A stretch of DNA of 64,000 nucleotides. Origin: Paludibacteraceae bacterium (GTDB lineage Bacteria; Bacteroidota; Bacteroidia; Bacteroidales; Paludibacteraceae). This document shows, in pieces, positions 29,212-38,849 of this stretch. Below the pieces are notes generated by a model. The model did no database searches, had not been told where the DNA came from, and worked only from the letters and a program-made list of their open reading frames with translations. Made by a program: the position numbers and the translations under genes. Where the stretch lies: positions 13,437 through 77,436 of the forward strand of contig JAEDFN010000003.1 of the NCBI GenBank assembly GCA_016292775.1. Direction: 5' to 3'. Within the stretch, counting starts at the first letter, position 1. The number at the start of each line of letters is the position of its first letter.

Positions 29212-29886
29212 ATGAGAATTGATATAATCACAGTATTACCGGAAATGTTTGAAGGGCCTTTGACATGCTCAATATTAAAGCGCGCGCAGGAGAAGGGCTT
29301 GGTAGAGATACATGTACATAATTTACGCGATTATACCACAGATCCACATAAAAGAGTTGATGACTATGCATTCGGATTCGGAGCAGGAATGGTGCTGCAA
29401 TGTGACCCGATATTCAGATGTATAGAAGCGTTACAATCCGAAAGAAGTTATGATGAAATAATATTTACTGCTCCTGATGGAGAAACCTTTAACCAACCGA
29501 TGGCAAACAGGATGAGTATGTTAAATAACATCATAATCCTATGTGGTCACTATAAAGGGATAGATCAAAGAGTTAGAGATACATTAATAACCAAAGAGAT
29601 ATCTATAGGCGACTACGTTCTTACCGGAGGAGAAATGGCAGCAGCAATAATAACAGATGCGATAGTAAGAGTAATCCCGGGGGCGATAGGAGATGAACAG
29701 TCGGCATTATCCGATTCTTTTCAAGACAATTTACTATCTCCACCCGTTTACACCCGACCATCTGATTATAGAGGGATGAAAGTTCCAGAGATATTATTGA
29801 GCGGAAACGAGAGAAAGATATCGGAATGGGAGCACGAAATATCATTGGAAAGAACAGCAAAATTACGACCGGATCTACTTAAATAA
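29212..29886 (+). CDS. trmD: tRNA (guanine-N1-)-methyltransferase
   Basis: 224 residues from ATG 29212 ([17 protein letters not shown]), the normal family start. TrmD methylates G37 next to the anticodon and prevents frameshifting. SPOUT-fold motifs are visible: [43 protein letters not shown] and the trefoil-knot SAM site [27 protein letters not shown] is the typical C-terminal region. The TAATG with the next gene overlaps one base. Confidence 0.95.
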   Translation: MRIDIITVLPEMFEGPLTCSILKRAQEKGLVEIHVHNLRDYTTDPHKRVDDYAFGFGAGMVLQCDPIFRCIEALQSERSYDEIIFTAPDGETFNQPMANRMSMLNNIIILCGHYKGIDQRVRDTLITKEISIGDYVLTGGEMAAAIITDAIVRVIPGAIGDEQSALSDSFQDNLLSPPVYTRPSDYRGMKVPEILLSGNERKISEWEHEISLERTAKLRPDLLK

Positions 29887-30617
29887 TGATTTACGACACA
29901 ATAATTCGTAAAGCAGGGAAAGCCATGAAAGGCTATGAAATGCTTGAAGATAACGATAAAATATTGATTGGTCTTTCCGGAGGGAAAGATTCTTTGGCAT
30001 TGGTAGAGGTACTTGCTAACAGACAGAAGATATACAAGCCAAAAATAGAGGTCATTGCATGCCATATTTACATCAAGAACATCGGGTATCAATCAGACAT
30101 AGAATACTTAAAGAATTTTTGTCAAGACCACGATATTAAGTTCATTCTTTCAGAAATATCAATACAAGAAGATACGAAAAAGAATAGGAATCAATGCTTT
30201 CTATGTTCATGGTTTAGGCGTAAACAACTCTTTAAGATTGCAGAAGAAAATGGATGCAATAAAATAGCATTGGGGCACCATAAAGATGATGCAATAGAGA
30301 CCTTGCTAATGAATCAGATATATCAAGGTACATTCAGCACAATGCCACCTAAATTGGTAATGAAGAATTATAACGTAACGATAATTAGACCATTGATATT
30401 ACTTCGCGAGCAAGAGATTATTGAGCTTTCCAATGAGCATAATTATAAAAAGCAAGTAAAGAATTGCCCTTATGAAAAAGAGAGCAAAAGGGATGAAATC
30501 AAAGTGCTAATAAAAACATTAGAGAAGATGAATCCTAATGTAACGAGCAGTATATATAATTCTATGACAAATATTCAATCCGAATATTTGCCAAATAAAA
30601 TTGAAGAAACCAAATAA
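29886..30617 (+). CDS. ttcA: TtcA-like tRNA 2-thiolation enzyme (PP-loop ATPase)
   Basis: 243 residues. The PP-loop SGGKDSLALVEVL lies at about residues 31-43 and activates the target base by adenylation. The CxxC pair NQCFLCSWFRRK (about 101-112) and the later Cys in VKNCPYEKE fit the three Cys that bind a 4Fe-4S cluster in TtcA. HHKDDAIETLLMN is the family signature after the core. TtcA thiolates C32 of tRNA. A wider PP-loop function (TtuA-like) cannot be excluded because the protein is short, about 70 residues below the E. coli length. It lies between trmD and serS, all tRNA-related. Confidence 0.8.
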   Translation: MIYDTIIRKAGKAMKGYEMLEDNDKILIGLSGGKDSLALVEVLANRQKIYKPKIEVIACHIYIKNIGYQSDIEYLKNFCQDHDIKFILSEISIQEDTKKNRNQCFLCSWFRRKQLFKIAEENGCNKIALGHHKDDAIETLLMNQIYQGTFSTMPPKLVMKNYNVTIIRPLILLREQEIIELSNEHNYKKQVKNCPYEKESKRDEIKVLIKTLEKMNPNVTSSIYNSMTNIQSEYLPNKIEETK

Positions 30618-30629
30618 AAATAACGAGAT

Positions 30630-31907
30630 ATGTTAACATTAAAAATGATTACGGAGAATCGCGATGAGGTGGTTCGCCGATTAGGTAAAAAACATTTTGC
30701 TCCGGCAGCAGAAATGATTGATAGAGTAATAGAATTAGATTTAGAGCGCCGCAACTCACAGCAAAAAAACGACGCTTTATTAGCCCAAATCAATCAAAAT
30801 TCCAAGAGTATCGGAGCATTAATGAAAGCCGGTAAAAAAGAGGAAGTTGATACTATAAAAGCAACGGTATCACAATTAAAAGAACAAACCAAAGAGTTAC
30901 AAGAAAAGATTACAAATTGTGAAACTGAAATAAGAAATATTTTATTACAAGTACCAAATTTACCAAACGAAACTGTACCGGAAGGCACTTGTGCGAATGA
31001 CAATAAAGTAGAGAAGATGGGCGGTAAAAATCCTGAATTCAACGGCTTTACTCCACTACCACATTGGGAACTTGCAAAGAAGTACGACCTTATTGATTTT
31101 GAAATGGGTGTAAAAATCACCGGAGCCGGGTTCCCTATATATAAGGGGAAAGGAGCAAGACTACAAAGAGCGTTGATAAACTTCTTTTTAGATGAAGCTC
31201 GCAATGCCGGTTATCTCGAAATAGAGCCACCATACGTAGTAAACGAAGCCAGTGGTTATGGAACAGGACAATTACCTGACAAAGAAGGACAAATGTATCA
31301 TGCCAATTTAGATAATTTGTATTTGATACCGACAGCAGAAGTTCCGGTAACAAATATCTTTAGAGATGAGATATTATCGGAAAAAGATTTACCACAAAAA
31401 TTATGTGCATACTCAGCTTGTTTCCGTCGCGAAGCAGGATCTTATGGCAAAGATGTACGAGGATTAAATCGACTTCATCAATTCAACAAAGTAGAGATAG
31501 TCAGAATAGATACTCCGGAGCACTCTTATGAAAGCCTTGACGAGATGATTGCTCATGTAGAGAGTTTGGTATGCAAATTAGAGTTACCTTATAGAATACT
31601 TCGTTTATGTGGAGGAGATATGAGTTTCACATCATCTATAACATTCGATTTTGAAGTATTTTCTGCAGCCCAAGAGCGTTGGTTAGAAGTTAGTTCTGTA
31701 TCTAATTTTGAAAGTTATCAAGCAAACAGACTTAAATGTAGGTATAAAAATTCTGAAGGAAAAATTGAATTATGCCACACATTAAACGGTTCTGCACTTG
31801 CATTACCACGAATAGTAGCTGCATTATTAGAGAATAATCAAACTCCAGAAGGTATTAAGATTCCTGAAGTACTCGTACCATATTGCGGATTTGACATGAT
31901 AAAATAA
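30630..31907 (+). CDS. serS: Seryl-tRNA synthetase
   Basis: 425 residues, the standard class II size. The N-terminal coiled-coil arm (about 30-110) is evident from heptad-like ELDLERRNSQQKNDALL and the Lys/Glu-rich stretch. The motif 2 region FRREAGSYGKDVRGLNRLHQ and motif 3 NGSALALPRIVAALLENNQ are present, as is TAEVPVTNIFRDEIL, the serine-binding region. It charges tRNA-Ser. It follows the TtcA-like gene by 12 bases and is closed by a perfect bidirectional terminator. Confidence 0.97.
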   Translation: MLTLKMITENRDEVVRRLGKKHFAPAAEMIDRVIELDLERRNSQQKNDALLAQINQNSKSIGALMKAGKKEEVDTIKATVSQLKEQTKELQEKITNCETEIRNILLQVPNLPNETVPEGTCANDNKVEKMGGKNPEFNGFTPLPHWELAKKYDLIDFEMGVKITGAGFPIYKGKGARLQRALINFFLDEARNAGYLEIEPPYVVNEASGYGTGQLPDKEGQMYHANLDNLYLIPTAEVPVTNIFRDEILSEKDLPQKLCAYSACFRREAGSYGKDVRGLNRLHQFNKVEIVRIDTPEHSYESLDEMIAHVESLVCKLELPYRILRLCGGDMSFTSSITFDFEVFSAAQERWLEVSSVSNFESYQANRLKCRYKNSEGKIELCHTLNGSALALPRIVAALLENNQTPEGIKIPEVLVPYCGFDMIK

Positions 31908-31923
31908 AGAGCATTATTATAAC

Positions 31924-31961
31924 AAAAAAAGTCGCTTCTAAATTTAGAAGCGACTTTTTTT
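31924..31961. terminator. Perfect-palindrome bidirectional terminator between serS and the minus-strand barrel gene
   Basis: The two 19-base arms (31924-31942 and 31943-31961) are exact reverse complements, with core GTCGCTTCTAAA/TTTAGAAGCGAC and A/T tails on both sides. It stands between convergent genes and can serve both strands. Confidence 0.92.
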
Positions 31962-31978
31962 ATCAAGAGGAATAATAA

Positions 31979-32986
31979 TTACTTAATACCCTCTTTTTTA
32001 TAAGTCTTTTTAGCACGTTTATTTTGTTTACGAGTAACATCAGGAGCATTATTACGCCAAGAAGCACCACGTTCTGTCTGCAAGCAGTGACATTTTTGAG
32101 GAACAGGGAGTTGGAATAATAAAGCAGCTTTTACACCGATATAGAATGGATTTACAACAGGTGCTTTAGCCTGAGCCAATACTCTATCACCAACATAATA
32201 AGGGGTAATATGAATTATAGAAGGGTCGGTACCATCAAAAGTGAAAGTAGGTTGAGGTTGAACTTTTGTAAATACATTCATAAAACCATATTCAGCATAG
32301 GCACCTAATTTCAATACTAAAGGAATTTGTTTTTTGCCCTGAGGTATATTCAAAATATCATAACCGACTTCAAAAATAGCAGCTACATTAGGTTTAAGTG
32401 CAAGAGGATACTTATCACTTTTTGACACATAGTCAGTATAGAAGTGATTAGGCATTTCTACGAAATCATCCATAAATCTATCGTAAGTAGCAGAAGTGGT
32501 ATATTTCAATTTAGATGAAGTAGAACCCCACAAATTCATACCGGCTTTAGCACCAACGCCCATATAAAATCCATGAAGATTGAAACCGATAATAAAAGGA
32601 ATATTGACATAAACCCCCATTTGGTCGTCATACCATTTATCGAGAGCATAATGATAGGTCATTTTCTCGCCTTCGGTATCAAACATAGAAGCATGTATGG
32701 TATCTACACCTGGAGCGAGACGAGAAGAGATAAACTGACCCTCGACGCCGAGGCTTAGATAAAGAGACCGATAACGATATTCATATCCAATACCGAAAGT
32801 AGCTCCGGCCATACCTGGAACTTTAGTATTTTCGAAATTTGAAAAAAGGCTGGAATATCCACCACTCAAAGAGAGAGATATATAATGGAATTCCGGAAAG
32901 CTTGGAGCTCCACGTTGTGCTGACAATTGTGCTATGCAAATAACTACAAGCAACAACGACAATTTAAGTTTAGATAAAAGTTTCAT
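31979..32986 (-). CDS. Outer membrane beta-barrel protein
   Basis: 335 residues with a signal peptide (about 1-23, ending LSAQ). The body is alternating beta-strand sequence with many Gly and aromatic residues (FHYISLSLSGGYSSLF, FGIGYEYRYRSLYLSLG, PLVLKLGAYAEYGF). The C-terminal 50 residues are unusual: Cys-rich and basic (QKCHCLQTERGASW, then KRAKKTYKKEGIK), with no aromatic terminal residue, so it may not use the usual barrel end signal. I do not recognise a family. It is 22 bases downstream of the large secreted protein at 33.0-36.3 kb, which suggests paired function as seen for type IX substrates, but it does not look like PorP/SprF. Confidence 0.6.
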   Translation of the reverse strand: MKLLSKLKLSLLLVVICIAQLSAQRGAPSFPEFHYISLSLSGGYSSLFSNFENTKVPGMAGATFGIGYEYRYRSLYLSLGVEGQFISSRLAPGVDTIHASMFDTEGEKMTYHYALDKWYDDQMGVYVNIPFIIGFNLHGFYMGVGAKAGMNLWGSTSSKLKYTTSATYDRFMDDFVEMPNHFYTDYVSKSDKYPLALKPNVAAIFEVGYDILNIPQGKKQIPLVLKLGAYAEYGFMNVFTKVQPQPTFTFDGTDPSIIHITPYYVGDRVLAQAKAPVVNPFYIGVKAALLFQLPVPQKCHCLQTERGASWRNNAPDVTRKQNKRAKKTYKKEGIK

Positions 32987-33008
32987 TCTGCAATGTTAAG
33001 AATCTCAT

Positions 33009-36000
33009 TTACTTTACAAATACTTTATATAATTCGCGAGAATCACTATAGCGTAATTCAAGGATATAAACACCCTGTTGATAAGGAGTAATGATATACT
33101 CATCATAAGCATTGATAGGTGCACGTTCAATCATTTGACCACTAACGCTCCACCATATAGCTTCACCATTCTCTGAAGAAGGAGGAATAGGTAAATTTTG
33201 TCTTACTCCTGCTATATTTTGTTTAATATAAGGATGTTGATCTTGGTGTGTAGTTGGGATTAATTCACAACTCATAATAGCCTTAGTTTCACCGGCACGA
33301 ACAACAGAAACGCTATAAGAATCATTAATATTCAAAGTCTCTTCAGGACCAATATATAAATAAGAATGAGTAGCGTCTAAAATCGGCTGTCCGTTTTTAT
33401 ACCACTGATAACTTACGAAATCGTAACCACCATTATATTTACTATTCAAAAGAGCGATAACATCATTGAATTTCTGAGCCATAATAGCAGAAGAGTACAA
33501 TATATCAAATTCGAGAACTTCCGGATGTTCGCCACAAGTAGGGTCAACGAAGTCTACTCTTACTTTATATGTATTAGGGCGTACACTTTCCGGTACTTCT
33601 ATTTCGACAATTCCATTATTAGGTAAGCTATCAACATCTGTGAAACCGGCTGCTTTAGCATCGGCGTCAAATCTCAAATTATATGAAGAATAAGCACCTT
33701 CAACAACGTCGAATTGAACTTGGAACGAAGAGTCATCGGCACAAACTTTAGGTACTGCGCCAAAGTTACCTACGAGACATTGTCTATTAACTTCAATACG
33801 AACCGGTTTACTTCTACATCCATTCTCATTAATGTAAACCACTTCATATACACCGGCAACGAGACTATCGAGGCTACCACCCGGCACACCATTCACTTCA
33901 CGAGTCCAAGTAGTAAGTGTATCCGTTATAATAATTTCACCTGTTTGAGGACCGGTATCTTCATCTTTTACAGTATAATTAAACTCTACAGGATCGTAAA
34001 CGAATAGATTTACAATAGTAACGCTATCACAACCGGAAGCAGTTTGTACTGTAGCCTTGTAAGTACCGGTTTTAGAGTAAGTTTGATTATTAAGAGTATA
34101 AGTTTCGCCGGCGCAAATAGTATCGAAAATTTCTGTTTCGAGTTGAGCTACCACCTCGAGGTCGAGGACAACGATAGAGTCGCAACCGCCAACGTTTTTG
34201 TTTCTACTTTCATAGATACCTGTTCTATTAAGACGTTTACCATCGAAAAGATACACTTGACCATAGCAAATTTTAGCTAAAATAGTGTCATTAGTAGGTT
34301 TAATAGCCGGTACTGTATATTGTACTAAAAGGGAATCTTGACATTGGTCGTCAGACATACCCACTATCAATTTAGCGGTAAAGGTACCACCTTCGTTAGG
34401 GAATTCAACTACCGGACTTTCAACGCCTGTAACTTTTTGACCATTACCAAAATCCCAATAAGTAGTTTCACATTTTTTACCTGTTTCACCACGATCGGTC
34501 CATATTGCACTGGAATTTTGGAATGTAATATAGTTTTTACAATCTTTTGGAGTCCATTTAGGTACGAAACGAGCTTTAGGGTAGTTAGGCAAGAGGTTTG
34601 CTTCAAGTGTAAAGTTACAAGTAGGGTCATCTTGCGAAATCACTTTACAATAATATAAAGAGGTATCGGTAGAAGTAACGCTCAACTCTTTAGTAGTACA
34701 AATTACAGTGTTAGGGTCGGAAGCTTTAGTCCATTCATAATTGAAACCGATAGGAGCGGAAACGCTTGCTGTAGCTACGGCACCACAAGAGATACCGGAA
34801 ATTTTTGCATCGGCACAGTTTAGTGAGAAATAAGCATAACCGAAGTGACCGGATTGAGAGCAGTCGTAAGTAGTAAGACGGATTTTAATATTTTTAGAAC
34901 CATTAGCAGCATAAGGAGTAAGGTTCACACCGGTAGTAGTCCAGTCTTTCCACATAACAACATCATAATTGTTTTGTTCTCTATGCCAACCCGGCAAAGA
35001 AGCGGAAGCGATAAAGTTAGCCACTCCGCAACGGTCAAGCTGACGGCCATTTTCATCGAGCAACTCGAGAGTAAACTTCGGCTGTTCTGAAGCTCCGTGA
35101 TTAGGGTCTTCCAAAACAACGGCATATTTCAGAATAAGAATTTGTTTAGCTCCGGAGTCCACAGTATAATTATAGGTAATACTCTCAGCTTGAGCACCGG
35201 TATCTGAATTTCCGAGACGGATAGAGACCACCTCTCCCGGAGGGATTGTAGTCAAGCCGCCGTTAGTATTAGGGTCTGTAGCAGTAGGGTCTGTATTAAC
35301 GGTATGACGAGATTGGGTACTATTAGGACCATAGTCTACTTTTCCAAGAGTTTGATGAGGGTTTGCAAAAGTACCATATCTACATTCGGCAGCGTCGAGA
35401 TCGATAAAGTCCAAACAGTGAGCAAGAGGGTCATAAATAAGAATATTGGTTTTAACAACCCACATACTAGTATCAGGAGGACATAGACCTCTAACCATAA
35501 TATCATAAACACCTTCACCTAAGTTTGGCAAAGTTACGGAATTACCGGTAATATTTCTTTTAACTGTAGATGTAGAAGAGCCGAACGGACGATATTCAAC
35601 TTCGTAAGAATTTGCAGTACCTGACCAAGAAACCACAACATCCTTTCCTTGAACCACAGCAGTAATATTACTTGGTTTACAATTAGGTTTTGCGATTTGA
35701 ACATTATCTACACATCCCGGAGGCATTCCTTCATTACTACCATTTTGAGACCAAACAAAGCAAAGCTTCATCGGCACACCGGTAGATTGAATTGTGGCTG
35801 TAGCAATTTTCCAAGTAGTACTATTTTTCAAAGCCTTACTTTTTGCTCCATCAACAGTAACTTCAAGAGCACTTGTAACATTTGCAGTACTCAATTCGGA
35901 TGTACTACCTTGTAAACCTTGGGATTCAGGAATCCAAAAAACATATAATGCATCAGTACCATCACCATTACACTTCCATGCGAAACTCAAATCATAACTT

Positions 36001-36308
36001 CCGGCAGGAAGATTAAAAGATTGCTTACTGACACGAGTAACACCCGTACCACTATAAGTAGTAGTGGATCCATCGACACTTATATACATACTGTGTGAGC
36101 CTGCAAAAGAGGTGGCAGTACCAATAAACCATTTATTGGCAGGAGATGCAATATTCCATCTCACATCATCCAAATTCCAACTACTATAGGTAGTTGAATC
36201 TTCAAATCCTTCAAAATACGGCACTGTTGTAATCTGTGCTACTGAGAATGTATAGGATAGCGTGCACAATATGGCAACTAACAATCCTTTTAATCGAGGA
36301 CTTTGCAT
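33009..36308 (-). CDS. Large secreted multidomain protein with type IX secretion-like C-terminal domain
   Basis: 1099 residues from ATG 36308, chosen because it gives a signal peptide (ending FSVAQ). Visible parts in order: a jelly-roll/MAM-like region (about 25-205), a fibronectin type III-like domain (about 205-285), a second jelly-roll region, a PKD-like domain near 610-690 (TYWDFGNGQKVTG), two copies of a repeat ending GCDSI/GCDSV near 720-800, and a C-terminal domain ending GVYILELRYSDSRELYKVFVK. That terminal domain resembles type IX secretion sorting signals. The protein is probably secreted through the type IX system and attached to the cell surface; the ligand is unknown. A consensus promoter precedes it. 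Confidence 0.72.
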   Translation of the reverse strand: MQSPRLKGLLVAILCTLSYTFSVAQITTVPYFEGFEDSTTYSSWNLDDVRWNIASPANKWFIGTATSFAGSHSMYISVDGSTTTYSGTGVTRVSKQSFNLPAGSYDLSFAWKCNGDGTDALYVFWIPESQGLQGSTSELSTANVTSALEVTVDGAKSKALKNSTTWKIATATIQSTGVPMKLCFVWSQNGSNEGMPPGCVDNVQIAKPNCKPSNITAVVQGKDVVVSWSGTANSYEVEYRPFGSSTSTVKRNITGNSVTLPNLGEGVYDIMVRGLCPPDTSMWVVKTNILIYDPLAHCLDFIDLDAAECRYGTFANPHQTLGKVDYGPNSTQSRHTVNTDPTATDPNTNGGLTTIPPGEVVSIRLGNSDTGAQAESITYNYTVDSGAKQILILKYAVVLEDPNHGASEQPKFTLELLDENGRQLDRCGVANFIASASLPGWHREQNNYDVVMWKDWTTTGVNLTPYAANGSKNIKIRLTTYDCSQSGHFGYAYFSLNCADAKISGISCGAVATASVSAPIGFNYEWTKASDPNTVICTTKELSVTSTDTSLYYCKVISQDDPTCNFTLEANLLPNYPKARFVPKWTPKDCKNYITFQNSSAIWTDRGETGKKCETTYWDFGNGQKVTGVESPVVEFPNEGGTFTAKLIVGMSDDQCQDSLLVQYTVPAIKPTNDTILAKICYGQVYLFDGKRLNRTGIYESRNKNVGGCDSIVVLDLEVVAQLETEIFDTICAGETYTLNNQTYSKTGTYKATVQTASGCDSVTIVNLFVYDPVEFNYTVKDEDTGPQTGEIIITDTLTTWTREVNGVPGGSLDSLVAGVYEVVYINENGCRSKPVRIEVNRQCLVGNFGAVPKVCADDSSFQVQFDVVEGAYSSYNLRFDADAKAAGFTDVDSLPNNGIVEIEVPESVRPNTYKVRVDFVDPTCGEHPEVLEFDILYSSAIMAQKFNDVIALLNSKYNGGYDFVSYQWYKNGQPILDATHSYLYIGPEETLNINDSYSVSVVRAGETKAIMSCELIPTTHQDQHPYIKQNIAGVRQNLPIPPSSENGEAIWWSVSGQMIERAPINAYDEYIITPYQQGVYILELRYSDSRELYKVFVK

Positions 36309-36393
36309 AGAATATAATATTTTACTTAGACAATACATAATCATTAATATTACAAATAAAGACATTAAAAAATCTTTATAACATATCACGGTG

Positions 36394-36424
36394 CAAATTT
36401 ATGCATAATTTTTGAATTTACAAA
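36394..36424 (-). promoter_or_regulatory. Consensus promoter for the large secreted protein
   Basis: Minus strand reads TTTG (36424-36421), 19 bases of spacer, then TAAATTTG (36401-36394). This fits the TTTG-N19-TAnnTTTG Bacteroidetes promoter exactly. The leader to the ATG at 36308 would be near 80 bases. Confidence 0.85.
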
Positions 36425-36548
36425 GGAATTGTCGCCTTATTTTATCATTTTTTTTATTCAGAGTCCTTTACTAAGAAAAAAGTGAAACTGAAAGAGCTGT
36501 TTTAAAGAAAAAATCGAATAGAAATTAGGGAGAATAAAAAAAAATGAG

Positions 36549-36556
36549 TAAATTTG
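36549..36556 (+). promoter_or_regulatory. Putative -7 promoter box for the M23 peptidase gene
   Basis: TAAATTTG lies 34 bases before the ATG at 36590. It is divergent to the promoter at 36394-36424 and shares the AT-rich gap 36309-36589, which otherwise shows nothing else. Confidence 0.6.
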
Positions 36557-36589
36557 CACGATTTTTGTGAATTGAAATTTGAAATAAGA

Positions 36590-37468
36590 ATGACTATGAA
36601 ATTAAGACACATCATATTTACACTGATATTATCATTACCAATCAATACCACATTTTTATATTCTATAAACACACAGTATTACATAGGAAATCCTGACACA
36701 TTAGAGGTTATCGACAGTTTGAGTATCGACATAGAAGCCGATTCACTTCAAGAGTCCTTTCCCGCACATGAGATATACAATTATATATGGACTTCGGTGC
36801 GAATGAATCCATATAAAGTATCTATCGACTCGATGCCGGATTCGGTACTTATAGATTGTAGAGAATTTCACTACCCTACTATGAGCAATAGAGTAACATC
36901 ACCCTTCGGTATGCGAGGTTGGAGATATCACTACGGCATAGATTTAGGAATACAATATCGCGACACGATATATGCCGCTTTTAGTGGAAAAATCAGAATA
37001 GTAGACTACGAATCAAGAGGTTACGGGCATTATGTAGTAATCCGACATGACAATTATTTAGAGACCGTATATGCACATATGACTCGAGTATTTGTAAAAA
37101 CTAACGACATAGTAAAAGCCGGAGATCCGATAGGATTAGGCGGTAGTACAGGTCGCTCAACAGGTCCTCATCTACATTTTGAAACTCGTTTTCTTGGAAA
37201 TGCTTTTAACCCCACAAAACTAATTAATTTTGAGACAAAGACAATCAACTCCAACGACAGTTGTTATCTTCTCACAAAAGCAGGAACATACACTCACGTC
37301 AAAGAGCTTAACTCCCTCAGTCAAGCTGCTTATCACAAAGTAAAACAAGGGGATACGCTATCTCATATAGCAAAAAAATATCATACTACGGTAAAGCAGT
37401 TATGCAGATTAAACAAGATAAAAGAGACTTCGATATTACGCATTGGTCAACGAATACGATACAGATAG
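36590..37468 (+). CDS. M23 family peptidoglycan endopeptidase with LysM
   Basis: 292 residues from ATG 36590 (MTMKLRH; the ATG two codons later is possible). A signal peptide (about 3-25) is followed by an unfolded acidic stretch and the M23 domain at about 97-215. The zinc site is complete: HYGIDLG (HxxxD) and HLHFETR (HxH), with the typical TSPFGMRG start. A LysM domain ends the protein (about 246-291, KVKQGDTLSHIAKKY). Such enzymes cut peptidoglycan cross-links during growth or division. It has its own promoter box and the next gene follows by 25 bases. Confidence 0.92.
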   Translation: MTMKLRHIIFTLILSLPINTTFLYSINTQYYIGNPDTLEVIDSLSIDIEADSLQESFPAHEIYNYIWTSVRMNPYKVSIDSMPDSVLIDCREFHYPTMSNRVTSPFGMRGWRYHYGIDLGIQYRDTIYAAFSGKIRIVDYESRGYGHYVVIRHDNYLETVYAHMTRVFVKTNDIVKAGDPIGLGGSTGRSTGPHLHFETRFLGNAFNPTKLINFETKTINSNDSCYLLTKAGTYTHVKELNSLSQAAYHKVKQGDTLSHIAKKYHTTVKQLCRLNKIKETSILRIGQRIRYR

Positions 37469-37493
37469 AATAATAATAAAAAAAACATATATC

Positions 37494-38831
37494 ATGAATT
37501 ATAATTTAGCAATTATTGGAGGAGGCCCTGCCGGATATGATGCAGCGGCTACAGCAGCAAAGAAAGGATTATCAGTAGTTTTATTTGAAAAATCCGCTTT
37601 AGGAGGAACATGTCTTAACGTAGGTTGCATACCGACAAAGACATTATTATACTCATCAAAGCTATATTACAATGCAGTAAATGGCTCTAAATATGGAATA
37701 AAAGTAGAAAATCCAACATTTGAATACGACAAAATAGTATCTCGTAAGAACAAGATTATCCGCAAATTAAACGCAGGTATCCGTTCCAAGATGACAAACA
37801 ATAATGTAACAGTAATAACAGGAACCGCTAATGTGGTAAAAAATGAGAATGGCATCATCACCATTTTATGCGGAGAAACAGAATACACAGCAGAGAAATT
37901 ATTGGTATGTACAGGCTCTAAAGTAGCGATACCGCCAATTCCGGGAGTAGACACTGCAAGTTATTGGACATCAACAGAAGCATTAGAGACAAAAGAAGTA
38001 CCGGAGTCACTAACCATCATAGGTGGAGGAGTAATCGGCATAGAATTTGCCTGTCTTTTTGCCACATTCGGATCTAAAATTACCGTAATAGAGATGGCTC
38101 CTGAAATATTACCGGGTATTGACTCAGAGATAGCGGCGATGTTAAGAGAAGAGTTAAAACACAAAGGTGTAGAGTTCCACTTATCATCAAAAGTACTCAA
38201 TGTAGCCACTGGATGTGTGACATATTCCGATGCGGAAGGAGAGCACAAAATAGAGTCAAGCAATATATTATTGTGTGTAGGAAGAAAGCCTAATCTCGAA
38301 GGAATAGAAGCATTGAATCTGGAGCCATACCGCAATGGTATCAAAGTAGATACACATATGAGGACATCCGCATCCAACGTATGGGCAGCCGGAGATGTAA
38401 CTGCATTTTCATTATTGGCACACACAGCAATTCGTGAAGGTCAAGTAGCTGTAAATGACATGCTTGGCATTGACGATGAAATGGAATACAATGCCATACC
38501 AGGAGTTATCTATTCATCACCGGAAGTTGCCGGATGTGGAGTTACCGAAGATGCATTAAAGCAAGAAGGTAAAGAGTATGAAGTACATAAATTAGCGATG
38601 ACACATAGTGGACGTTTTGTTGCAGAAAACGAAGGTGGCAACGGATTATGTAAAATACTCACTAATAAAGAAAAACAGATAATCGGTATGCACTTCATTG
38701 GCAATCCTGCATCGGAAATGATATCATGTGCATGTATAGCAATAAGTGCAAGAATGACTGTCGATCAACTACAAAAAGTGGTATTCCCACACCCGACAGT
38801 ATCAGAGATTATTAGAGAAACATTAGACTAA
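37494..38831 (+). CDS. lpdA: Dihydrolipoyl dehydrogenase
   Basis: 445 residues from ATG 37494, which begins the FAD-binding Rossmann motif (NLAIIGGGPAGYDAA). The redox disulfide GGTCLNVGCIPTK, the NAD-binding IGGGVIGIEFA and the C-terminal FPHPTVSEIIRE (His-Glu catalytic base) are complete. E3 reoxidises lipoamide of 2-oxoacid dehydrogenase or glycine cleavage complexes. No E1/E2 or glycine cleavage genes are nearby, so the partner complex is unknown. It lies between an M23 peptidase and metG. Confidence 0.95.
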   Translation: MNYNLAIIGGGPAGYDAAATAAKKGLSVVLFEKSALGGTCLNVGCIPTKTLLYSSKLYYNAVNGSKYGIKVENPTFEYDKIVSRKNKIIRKLNAGIRSKMTNNNVTVITGTANVVKNENGIITILCGETEYTAEKLLVCTGSKVAIPPIPGVDTASYWTSTEALETKEVPESLTIIGGGVIGIEFACLFATFGSKITVIEMAPEILPGIDSEIAAMLREELKHKGVEFHLSSKVLNVATGCVTYSDAEGEHKIESSNILLCVGRKPNLEGIEALNLEPYRNGIKVDTHMRTSASNVWAAGDVTAFSLLAHTAIREGQVAVNDMLGIDDEMEYNAIPGVIYSSPEVAGCGVTEDALKQEGKEYEVHKLAMTHSGRFVAENEGGNGLCKILTNKEKQIIGMHFIGNPASEMISCACIAISARMTVDQLQKVVFPHPTVSEIIRETLD

Positions 38832-38849
38832 TCGATATTTTACTATACG

